DNA from: Hoylesella timonensis 4401737 = DSM 22865 = JCM 15640
GTDB taxonomy: Bacteria > Bacteroidota > Bacteroidia > Bacteroidales > Bacteroidaceae
Length of the DNA stretch: 38,573 nucleotides
Reading direction: 5' to 3'
Assembly (NCBI RefSeq): GCF_000455445.1
Contig: NZ_HG417092.1
Coordinates: forward strand, 124,579-163,151
In this document: positions 18,253 through 25,841 of the stretch, piece after piece
How positions within the stretch are numbered: position 1 is the stretch's first letter
Layout of the letters: each line of letters begins with the position of its first letter
Position numbers and translations under genes: made by a program
The notes under the pieces: model-generated
The model's database searches: none
What the model was told of the DNA's origin: nothing
Seen by the model: only the letters and a program-made list of their open reading frames with translations

Positions 18253-20679
18253 TTATTTCGTCTTTAATGTTTTCTTACCCTTCATGATATACATGCCCGA
18301 TGGCAGACTGTCGAAGTTGGTACCTACATAGCGCCCGTCGATGGTGTATATGCGCTGTGCACCTTGCTGTGCGTCAACATCTGTTGTTACATCGTTGATG
18401 CCCGTCGTTTCTCTTTCCGAGAGCACCATGAACTTCTTGGCACCTGAAGTCCCCGGCAAAGGACTAACAAAACCACGGAATGGCGGTATGCTGGGATTTT
18501 GTATATTTGATCCCTTAGTTTCATATTTCATTTGCCTCCATACATCTATTACTTTCTTTCCATCTATGGTATTCTTCTCCATTATGTTCAGCACATAAGG
18601 CCTATTTTCACCATAAGCCTTAGAATCAATCTTTTCGGTGCTGCCTTGGAAGCTGTAAGACTGCTCAGACGACGTGGCGGGGAAGCCAACAGGCTTTAAG
18701 CGTCCTCCATCGACTATGTCAAACTTTTCAGGTGACTTAGCTATTTCCACATTGTTGGCCGTAAATTTCTCGTAGGTGTGGCTGTTTCCATCGGTGATGC
18801 GCAGGAGATATGGCCTGTTCGCCTCGAGCGTGCTGCCGTCAGGTATTGAATTGAATACATAGAATTGTGTATCAATTGGCCAACCGTGAGGGTTCTCATC
18901 ATCTGGCTCACCAACTGTGAAATATTTTTTCGAGTACTTATAGTCCAACTCGTATGCGCGTATGCCTTCTGGCAATGTCACGGCGTACGGTAAAAAGATA
19001 GTGAAGCAGTGATTGCCATCAGCAAACTTAGAAAAGTCGCGGTAGGAGGTTAGAGAATTATCTCCTTCATAATGAGCAACTTCTAATGGGGTGTTGTAAC
19101 CACGATTTATGGTTCTCTTGTTAATGGTCATGTTGCATCTGTTGTAAACTGCTTGATTGGCTTTGATGTCACAAAGAAACTCGTATTCCATGCCATCCTG
19201 CAAGCTCAGCTTGGTACATGTACCGTCGCTCTTGACAAAGTTCACGTCCTGACCATCCGCAATGGTGATGTCCGTTGCTTCAGGAAGAAACACGAGAGTG
19301 TGGGTAGGCAAACCTGATGTGATTGTATGCGAATTTAATTCGCGTGACAAATTCTTCAGGTTCTTTTTGAAATCTTCATTTTTTACATTGCGCAAGTCTA
19401 CATATTCCAAGTTGGGGCAACCTTCAAGAATTTCTGCACCAATCTTGCAGTTAGCACTACCCTTCAAGATAAATGCTTCCAATTTGGTATTTCCTGCAAA
19501 GGCACCATCACCTACTTCCTCAATTTGGTCTCCAATTACAAAATCACCTGACATAACGCCATTTTCGAAAGCCCTTGCACCAATCTTCTTTACTTCAGAC
19601 AAGGGGTTGAAACTAAGAATACCAGCATTTGAGAAAGCTCTTTCGTCTATGGAATTCACCACAGAATAGGGAATGACAAAATGAGATAAGTTGGTAAAGG
19701 CTTTTTCAAACATGCCTGTAGGGATGGTTGTTGGGCCTTCAGCCAAACTTACACTGCCACCGAATTCCGCAAAAGATTCCACACCCGACCGCTGGTCTGT
19801 GCCTGTGGGCAGGTTCTTATACATCGCCTTAATTTTGTTATCTTCGGGCTGTTCGCCAATCTTCGCTGTTGCAGGGATGGCTGTTGTTATATCAATTTTG
19901 GCACCCTTGAAAGCCTGATACCCCACGAATGTTATATTCGGGCACTTAAACTTTGACGTTGAAAAGCTTCCCTCAAAGGCTTGGGGACCTATGGCAGTTG
20001 AGCCTGGAATATCAACCGCTGTACCAGGTTTTCTCTCCCATGTCCCCTTTTTGGCGGGGTTTCTACCTTTATATTCTTTAAGGTAGAAAGGTGCCAAATT
20101 GCTCTTATAGAAGGCACCCCAACCAATGTACTTCAGACCTTTCGGAAAATTCAACAATGTGACACTGCATTGATAAAAGGCAGCATCTTCAATGGCTTCT
20201 ATCGTTTTAGGAAGTTCTATTTTTCTGATTCTTCTTTCATTGATGAATGCATAGGAGCCGATAGCTGTGACTGTCCAGTCCTTGTCATTATAGTTGACCT
20301 TATCTGGAATAGTAATGGTGTAAATCTGTCCAGTAGCCACTTCATACGCAAGTTCGTCTTCCATTGTTTCAACTTTTTTGCCATTCTTGTCCACTGCATT
20401 TGTCTTCAGCGTACCGCTGTAGCCTTTCCACTGGTCAGGGATGTTTGTCGTTTCATCAATTAACTTCTGCTGCCTTGCTTCCGGCGTTGTCGCCTTTTGG
20501 TTTGCCCATGTCACTTTCACAGTATTGGCCGTGGCATCCACCACCTCATAATACAAGTCACCCGATTGGAACCTGGCGCCCGCGTTCTGTGCGGTGATAG
20601 GCAGAGCCGTTATCATCAGCAACACAAGCGCAAACCATGCGCTGCGAAGCTTTGTCTTGTTGTTGTAATTTTCTTTCAT
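18253..20679 (-). CDS. BspA-like leucine-rich repeat surface protein
   Basis: About 808 residues from the ATG at 20679, which gives a proper signal peptide (ending ALPITAQ); the frame is open to 20835 but that extension passes through the promoter. Residues about 110-430 hold LRR_5 repeats of the BspA/TpLRR type (VTAIGSYAFINERRIRKIELP, IEAIEDAAFYQCS, KYIGWGAFYKS, FVGYQAFKGAKI, VKKIGARAFENGV, EEVGDGAFAGNTKLEAF). A middle region of unknown type follows. The C-terminus (AQRIYTIDGRYVG, LPSGMYIMKGKK) looks like a type IX secretion sorting domain. Such proteins are usually adhesins that bind host matrix or other bacteria. The small acidic gene follows one base later. Confidence 0.85.
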   Translation of the reverse strand: MKENYNNKTKLRSAWFALVLLMITALPITAQNAGARFQSGDLYYEVVDATANTVKVTWANQKATTPEARQQKLIDETTNIPDQWKGYSGTLKTNAVDKNGKKVETMEDELAYEVATGQIYTITIPDKVNYNDKDWTVTAIGSYAFINERRIRKIELPKTIEAIEDAAFYQCSVTLLNFPKGLKYIGWGAFYKSNLAPFYLKEYKGRNPAKKGTWERKPGTAVDIPGSTAIGPQAFEGSFSTSKFKCPNITFVGYQAFKGAKIDITTAIPATAKIGEQPEDNKIKAMYKNLPTGTDQRSGVESFAEFGGSVSLAEGPTTIPTGMFEKAFTNLSHFVIPYSVVNSIDERAFSNAGILSFNPLSEVKKIGARAFENGVMSGDFVIGDQIEEVGDGAFAGNTKLEAFILKGSANCKIGAEILEGCPNLEYVDLRNVKNEDFKKNLKNLSRELNSHTITSGLPTHTLVFLPEATDITIADGQDVNFVKSDGTCTKLSLQDGMEYEFLCDIKANQAVYNRCNMTINKRTINRGYNTPLEVAHYEGDNSLTSYRDFSKFADGNHCFTIFLPYAVTLPEGIRAYELDYKYSKKYFTVGEPDDENPHGWPIDTQFYVFNSIPDGSTLEANRPYLLRITDGNSHTYEKFTANNVEIAKSPEKFDIVDGGRLKPVGFPATSSEQSYSFQGSTEKIDSKAYGENRPYVLNIMEKNTIDGKKVIDVWRQMKYETKGSNIQNPSIPPFRGFVSPLPGTSGAKKFMVLSERETTGINDVTTDVDAQQGAQRIYTIDGRYVGTNFDSLPSGMYIMKGKKTLKTK

Positions 20680-20778
20680 AAATTCAAAATGATATTTAAT
20701 TGTTGTTTTATGTCGTTGGATGGTTACTCCTGAAAAGAATTGATGAATAACAGTTTTATGAAACTCCACAATTCGTTG

Positions 20779-20786
20779 CAAAGATA
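20779..20786 (-). promoter_or_regulatory. promoter of the BspA-like gene
   Basis: TATCTTTG on the minus strand with TTG (plus-strand CAA 20807-20809) 20 bases further upstream; the leader is about 95 bases. It lies within the upstream open extension, supporting the ATG at 20679. Confidence 0.7.
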
Positions 20787-20863
20787 CGCAAAAGCATCGG
20801 TTGTAACAAGTACAACGAGTATTTTTTACACACATTTAACAAAAATATGATAGCAACGGAATA

Positions 20864-20975
20864 GCAACGGAATAACACGGGACAACACGGACAACATCCG
20901 TGAATATCCGTGATGCTCCGATGCAAAAAAAACAAACAAAATAATGATAGCAACGGAATGACACGGACTGACACG
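20864..20975 (+). repeat. lone copy of the three-tier hairpin repeat plus a half copy
   Basis: Positions 20864-20924 have the same 61-base plan as the array at 25077-25674: GCAACGGA, CACGG(G), CACGGA, then TCCGTG, TCCGTG, TCCGATGC, with four-base gaps between tiers. After an A-rich linker a half copy follows from 20950 (GCAACGGA, CACGGA, CACGG) to 20975. A poor relative (GGCACGGAGAGGCACGGATATTCGTGG) occurs near 21680-21706. The orientation is the same as in the array. Confidence 0.8.
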
Positions 20976-21764
20976 GCTCTTTCATTGAAGGGTGTTAACA
21001 ACAAATTTAACAAATTACACGAATCAACTCAACAAGACAATGAACGCAAGCGCTCTACGAATGGAACAAATCTGACGACATCAATTTATCGCATATCTGT
21101 GCTAAATTCGTTTCATTTGGTGAACGCTGGCGTTCATTGATTGCAGCAATCGGATTTGTTTTTTTTGTTCAATTCGTTGTTAAAATAAATGATTGTTGTT
21201 AAAATAAAAGGAAATAATTGTTGTTGAACAGCGAATGAAGCAAACGATTTTCTACGGTTTTGTCAAAATAAATTGCCGAAAATTAACACTTCAGAAGTGG
21301 GTAAAATAGCTCGTGAACATGGGTGAATTTGCGTGTTAGAAAGTCACAATTAGGTTGTTCCATGTCTTTAAGGCGACTATCTCAATGACTTTGCACGACT
21401 AAAGCATGCTTTCAAGCCCCTTGATCACATGGAGTAAGGGCGTCATTTTGCGCTTATAAGAGTGGGGTACGAGGCGATTTTCACCGTTATCAAATCTTAT
21501 TTTTGGCAAAGTGTTGGCTTTCAACGAATTGCAAACTTGCTCAAAACTCGCGTATTTTCAACCGATGCTCCCCTTGTTCGTAAATATTCAAATTTTGAAA
21601 GTGCTGTTGTCCTATTTTTTCAAAACGCAATTAACACTTTTAACAATCAGTTATCAGTAAAAATCAAAGCGCAAGGAAGAGGCACGGAGAGGCACGGATA
21701 TTCGTGGCAAGGCGATGGGGAAATATCCTCATAATATAGGATTTTACATGTAATGACATTATTG
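20976..21764. other. long non-coding region upstream of the hemN operon
   Basis: I see no convincing gene in this stretch. It holds a palindrome TGAACGC-TG-GCGTTCA at 21121-21136, then GATTGC-A-GCAATC at 21139-21151 followed by a T-rich run (to 21169), a layout like a plus-strand terminator with no gene in front of it. Several AT-rich direct repeats (TTGTTGTTAAAATAAA twice near 21175-21210) follow. It may be a decayed repeat or element. Confidence 0.5.
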
Positions 21765-21772
21765 TAAATTTG
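21765..21772 (+). promoter_or_regulatory. -7 box of the hemN operon
   Basis: TAAATTTG, exact consensus, 28 bases before the small ORF at 21800. Its position makes that ORF the first cistron of the hemN transcript. Confidence 0.65.
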
Positions 21773-21799
21773 CAACCAAACATTATACAAACGATTACG

Positions 21800-21943
21800 A
21801 TGAGTACGCCATTCCGTTGCTGTTGGGAAACACCCTGTTGCCATGAGCGAGACAACGTGTTGGACACAACGCCCTTACGCTTCCGAGCCATTATTGTGGA
21901 GCATGGGGAGAGCAGCACTCACACCGCAAAGAAAACAAGATAA
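21800..21943 (+). CDS. 47-residue cysteine-rich ORF leading the hemN operon
   Basis: An ATG about 20-30 bases after the promoter opens a 47-codon frame: MSTPFRCCWETPCCHERD at the start, then a basic/polar half ending THTAKKTR. It stops at 21943, eight bases before the hemN start, an operon-like spacing. Two adjacent cysteine pairs (C7-C8 and C13-C14) and H15 could bind a metal, an iron-sulfur cluster or heme. I do not recognise a family. It could be a real small protein, or a leader peptide whose translation tunes hemN. No Shine-Dalgarno is visible, as is usual in this phylum. The coding status is not proven. Confidence 0.45.
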   Translation: MSTPFRCCWETPCCHERDNVLDTTPLRFRAIIVEHGESSTHTAKKTR

Positions 21944-21951
21944 TTAAAAAG

Positions 21952-23322
21952 ATGAATCAGCGATTGCTCGATAAATATAACGTCCCTGTGCCTCGGTACA
22001 CCAGTTATCCCCCCGCAAACTATTTTCACGAACTGACCACAGACCAGTATCTCTCTGCCATAGAAGCCTCCAACCACTATGCGCACCAACCGTTGGTGTC
22101 CTTTTATCTGCATATTCCGTTTTGTAGACATTTATGCCATTACTGCGGTTGTAACTCCTACCCCATGGCGAACCAAGACATGAGGAGAAGATATGTTGAT
22201 GCATTGCACCAAGAAATAGACCTCATTGCCAGTCATTTAGACACCCAAAACCGCCAAATCTCGCAGATACACTATGGCGGAGGAAGTCCTACGGCATTGC
22301 CCATTGCAGACTTAAAGTCGCTCAACGAACACTTGCACTCGTTGATGCCCACCATTGCACATCCGGAAATTGCCATAGAGTGTCATCCCGGCTACTTGGC
22401 AGAAGGAGATTGGGAGGCATTGTCACAATGTGGTTTTAATAGATATAGTTTGGGTATTCAGGATTTTGACGAGCAGGTGTTGAAGGCAGTCAACCGCCGT
22501 CCGTCACTCCTTCCTGTGGAAGAGATTATGCACCTCCTGCGGCAGCAGGGTGCAACGGTGAATATGGATTTGCTGTTTGGCTTGCCTTATCAAACACCAG
22601 ACTCGTTTGCTCGAGCCGCTGAACAGGCAGCTCATCTACACCCAGACAGGATAGTGACCTTCAGTTATGGCCACGTGCCATGGGTGCACAAACGCCAGCT
22701 GATACTCGAGAAATTAGGATTGCCTCAAGACGATGACAAACAAGAGATGTATCGACGGGCAGCAGAAGTGTTACATACGGCAGGTTATCGCAGCATTGGC
22801 ATGGACCACTTTGTGTTACCTACCGACGAACTGAGTGTTGCATTGGAAACAAAACAGCTGCATCGTAATTTTCAAGGCTATTGTACACGTCGCACCACAG
22901 GGCAGGTGTATGCCTTTGGCGTGACAGCTATCAGTCAGCTACAAACGGCATACGCACAAAATGGGCGTGACATTCAGGAGTATATCCGTAGCATAGAAGC
23001 AGGAAAGCCTTACACCTATCGTGGCTACGAGCTTACAACGCAAGAGCAAATGGTGCGTGAGGTGATAGAGCAAATGATGTGTAACTACCACTTTTCTTGG
23101 TCGGAAATTGCGGCGCGCCTTGGATGTACGCCCGCCGAGGTGAAGGCAGCCACGAACTATGATGAGCAGAAATTGAAAGAGATGGAGGCAGACGGCTTGA
23201 TACAGCTCAGCGAGGACAGCATCAGTATGACTCAGACAGGGTCGCCCTTTGTACGCAATGTGGTTGCCACCCTCGACCCACTCATGGCGCACACCGATAA
23301 AAAGTTTTCCAAACCTATATAA
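21952..23322 (+). CDS. hemN: oxygen-independent coproporphyrinogen III oxidase
   Basis: A 456-residue radical SAM enzyme that decarboxylates coproporphyrinogen III to protoporphyrinogen IX without oxygen, in the cytoplasm. MNQRLLDKYNVPVPRYTSYPPAN is the N-terminal signature of true HemN, and HIPFCRHLCHYCGCN carries the cluster cysteines C58, C62 and C65 plus C67. YGGGSPTAL and GLPYQTPDSF follow. The YCTR.TTG near residue 305 and the C-terminal HemN domain (residues about 360-450) are present, which argues against the HemW group. It precedes hemG, separated by a MITE-like insertion; the two catalyse consecutive late steps of heme synthesis. Confidence 0.95.
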   Translation: MNQRLLDKYNVPVPRYTSYPPANYFHELTTDQYLSAIEASNHYAHQPLVSFYLHIPFCRHLCHYCGCNSYPMANQDMRRRYVDALHQEIDLIASHLDTQNRQISQIHYGGGSPTALPIADLKSLNEHLHSLMPTIAHPEIAIECHPGYLAEGDWEALSQCGFNRYSLGIQDFDEQVLKAVNRRPSLLPVEEIMHLLRQQGATVNMDLLFGLPYQTPDSFARAAEQAAHLHPDRIVTFSYGHVPWVHKRQLILEKLGLPQDDDKQEMYRRAAEVLHTAGYRSIGMDHFVLPTDELSVALETKQLHRNFQGYCTRRTTGQVYAFGVTAISQLQTAYAQNGRDIQEYIRSIEAGKPYTYRGYELTTQEQMVREVIEQMMCNYHFSWSEIAARLGCTPAEVKAATNYDEQKLKEMEADGLIQLSEDSISMTQTGSPFVRNVVATLDPLMAHTDKKFSKPI

Positions 23323-23411
23323 AGATGAATTGGTGAGCGGTGGTGAGATTTGAATTTTACGATCGTTGACCCACAAGAAAAGTAACCTTAGAGGAGCGCA
23401 GCAGCGCAATT

Positions 23412-23608
23412 TAGGGCGGTTCTATAAATTAGCTTTGTCAGATTGCGAGGCTGTTTTTGTGGTCAATTTGTTTGTAAGTGAAGGAGTATAGCGGGCTATA
23501 CGACTGAACGAGCAAGCAAATTGAACCAAAAAGAGACCGCAAGATGACAAAAACGTAAACTGACTGATATACTAAAACTTTACGGCGGTAATTTATAGAA
23601 CCGCCCTA
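23412..23608. mobile_element. MITE-like element between hemN and hemG
   Basis: Perfect 20-bp inverted ends (TAGGGCGGTTCTATAAATTA at 23412-23431 and its complement at 23589-23608). The outermost TA on both sides may be a TA target duplication, leaving about 193 bp with 18-bp ends. The interior is itself palindromic: GTATAGC-GG-GCTATAC lies at 23487-23502, and TTGCG...TTTTTG..TCAATTTG on the left matches the right part in inverted form. No transposase is encoded. The right end stops two bases before the hemG ATG. Confidence 0.8.
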
Positions 23609-23610
23609 TA

Positions 23611-25056
23611 ATGATAAAAAGAATGGCAGAAAATAAAGACAACGTCTCCGTAGAGAGCAAACCCACTCATGAGCATCAGCCTGCCCAAGAAGCCACACGA
23701 AACGTCGATGTGTGTGTGATAGGTGCAGGGTTAACAGGACTCACCACCGCTTTTCTGTTGAAGCGGAAAGGCAAAGAGGTGGTAGTGATAGAGAAACAAC
23801 CCCGAATAGGCGGACAGATACACACTCAACAGGTGGGCGACTTTATCATGGAGAGCGGTCCTAACACGGGTTCGGTATCCTTTCCAGAGGTGGCAGAACT
23901 GTTTGAGGCATTAAACCAAGAGTGTAGCATGGAGACCGCATGCGAATCGTCGAAAAGGCGTTGGATATGGAAAGGAGGGCGTTTTCACGATTTACCAGCA
24001 GGACCGATAGGAGGATTGCGCACACCATTGTTTACGTGGTACGACAAATTCCGCATCTTGGGAGAGCCTTTTCGTGCCAAAGGAACCAATCCTGACGAGA
24101 CTGTAGGTGCATTGGCAGCGCGCAGATTGGGGAAATCGTATCTCGATTATGCGGTAGATCCCTTTGTATCGGGCGTGTATGCCGGTAATCCGATGACATT
24201 GGTTACCCGATTTGCGTTACCAAAATTATACCTATTAGAACAAGAACACGGTAGTTTTATCCGTGGAGCCATTGCCAAAGCCAAAGCACCGAAAACAGAA
24301 AGAGACCGACGGGCAACGAAGAAAGTGTTTTCTGCACGTGGCGGTTTGAGTCATTTGGTCAACGCCTTGGGCGATGCTATTGGTGCAGCACATCTCATTA
24401 CTGGTGCTGACGGGGTGGAAATACATCCTACGGACGGTGGTTATGTGGTGAAGTACACCACTGGTTTAGGACAAGCGCAAACCGTTTACTGTCATGAAGT
24501 GGTTACTACTTGTGGGGCGTATGCGCTGCCCGCTCTGCTGCCTTTCATCCAACAATCGTTGATGTCCAAGATATCGAATTTGTTTTATGCGCCCATCGTA
24601 CAAGTGGGGGTAGGCATCAAAGACACGCAAGGGGTATCGCTAAACGCCTTTGGTGGGTTGGTACCGTCGTGCGAGAAGCAACAAGTGTTGGGCATACTGT
24701 TCCCCTCCAGTTGTTTCGAAAATCGTGCTCCTCTCGGCGGTGCTACTCTCTCGTTCTTCTTGGGAGGGGTGCGACATCCAGATTTCTTATCGAAGACAGA
24801 CGAAGAACTGACAGCCATAGTAGAAGATGCCTTGCACCGTATGTTGAAGTTGCCTGCGTCTGTGCAGCCAGATGCCATTCGTATCTTCAGGCACGAGCGT
24901 GCCATTCCGCAGTACGTGGCATCGAGTGGCGAACGCTACGCTGCCATTGAACAAATACAGCAGCAATATCCGGGCTTGATTTTGGCTGGAAACATTAGAG
25001 ACGGCATCGGCATGGCGCACCGAATACGTCAGGCTTTTGAGGTGGCAAGGCAGTAA
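23611..25056 (+). CDS. hemG: protoporphyrinogen oxidase (HemY-type flavoprotein)
   Basis: A 481-residue FAD enzyme that oxidises protoporphyrinogen IX to protoporphyrin IX, the step after HemN. The dinucleotide-binding VIGAGLTGLTTAFLLKRKG (residues about 35-53) is followed by VIEKQPRIGGQIHT and GPNTGSV, and the C-terminal FAD segment LILAGNIRDGIGMAHRI closes the protein. This is the oxygen-type HemY family, despite the anaerobic HemN next door. The start is either the ATG at 23611, just beyond the MITE-like element, or at 23623 (MAENKDN). The first 30 residues are polar and poorly conserved. The insertion has replaced whatever leader the gene had. The tandem repeat array follows 20 bases after the stop. 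Confidence 0.92.
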   Translation: MIKRMAENKDNVSVESKPTHEHQPAQEATRNVDVCVIGAGLTGLTTAFLLKRKGKEVVVIEKQPRIGGQIHTQQVGDFIMESGPNTGSVSFPEVAELFEALNQECSMETACESSKRRWIWKGGRFHDLPAGPIGGLRTPLFTWYDKFRILGEPFRAKGTNPDETVGALAARRLGKSYLDYAVDPFVSGVYAGNPMTLVTRFALPKLYLLEQEHGSFIRGAIAKAKAPKTERDRRATKKVFSARGGLSHLVNALGDAIGAAHLITGADGVEIHPTDGGYVVKYTTGLGQAQTVYCHEVVTTCGAYALPALLPFIQQSLMSKISNLFYAPIVQVGVGIKDTQGVSLNAFGGLVPSCEKQQVLGILFPSSCFENRAPLGGATLSFFLGGVRHPDFLSKTDEELTAIVEDALHRMLKLPASVQPDAIRIFRHERAIPQYVASSGERYAAIEQIQQQYPGLILAGNIRDGIGMAHRIRQAFEVARQ

Positions 25057-25076
25057 TCCACTCCTATTGTGTTATT

Positions 25077-25674
25077 GCAACGGACAGCAAACAAAATTAT
25101 TAGAGCAACGGAAGAACACGGAACAGCACGGACAACGTCCGTGAAACTCCGATGCAACGGACAGTAAACAAAATGATTAGAGCAACGGAAGAACACGGAA
25201 TGGCACGGACAACGTCCGTGAGAATCCGTGAAACTCCGATGCAACGGACAGCAAATAAAATTATTAAAGCAACGGAAGGGCACGGAATGACACGGACAAA
25301 GTCCGTGAGAATCCGTGATACTCCGATGCAACGGACAGTAAACAAAATGATGATAGCAACGGATTAACACGGAAGAACACGGACAACGTCCGTGAGTATC
25401 TGTGATGCTCCGATGCAACGGACAGTAAACAAAATGATGAGAGCAACGGATTAACACGGAACAACACGGACAACGTCCGTGAGAATCTGTGATACTCCGA
25501 TGCAACGGACAGTAAATAAAATTATTAAAGCAACGGAAGAACACGGAACAGCACGGACAACGTCCGTGAATATCCGTGATGCTCCGATGCAACGGACAGC
25601 AAATAAAATAGGATAGCAACGGATTAACACGGAATGACACGGACAACGTCCGTGAATATCCGTGATGCTCCGAT
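25077..25674 (+). repeat. tandem array of seven 87-bp units with nested palindromes
   Basis: Units begin at 25077, 25154, 25241, 25328, 25415, 25502 and 25589. Five are 87 bp, the last 86, the first 77 (a 10-base deletion of one arm). Each has a 26-base linker (AACGGACAG.AAA.AAAAT..) and a 61-base part of nested arms: GCAACGGA, CACGGA, CACGGAC, loop AAC, GTCCGTG, TCCGTG, TCCGATGC, separated by four-base spacers. Spacers differ between units while the arms stay almost constant. A trailing GCAAAAACAACAAAC ends the array. Not a CRISPR: there are no spacers of unique sequence. Confidence 0.92.
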
Positions 25675-25793
25675 GCAAAAACAACAAACAACCAGTAGCC
25701 TTTGTTTTAACTGCATTACTCTTCGATAAAAAGAACGGTGGACAGAAGAGGAGTTAATGAGACAGTTTGTTGGTGAGTTTCGTTGAATTTTGT

Positions 25794-25801
25794 TATCTTT
25801 G
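25794..25801 (+). promoter_or_regulatory. promoter of the DUF389 gene
   Basis: TATCTTTG with TTG at 25770-25772 as -33 (21-base spacing), 40 bases before the ATG at 25842. Confidence 0.75.
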
Positions 25802-25841
25802 CAAAATAGAACAATCTAATAGCTGCGAGATATTATACAAA

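Noticed and set aside
21460..21734. 90-codon plus-strand frame upstream of hemN
   Set aside because: It runs through AT-rich repeat sequence with no promoter-to-start arrangement and no recognisable family.
25077..25674. CRISPR array
   Set aside because: Repeats are contiguous with no unique spacers, the unit is 87 bp, and no cas genes are near.
25029..25691. Long minus-strand frame of 220 codons with a 29-residue Cys-rich repeat
   Set aside because: The repeat period of 87 bases is divisible by three and the unit lacks stops, so long frames appear in all three minus-strand phases. The pattern follows the DNA hairpin, not a protein, and no start signal is seen.
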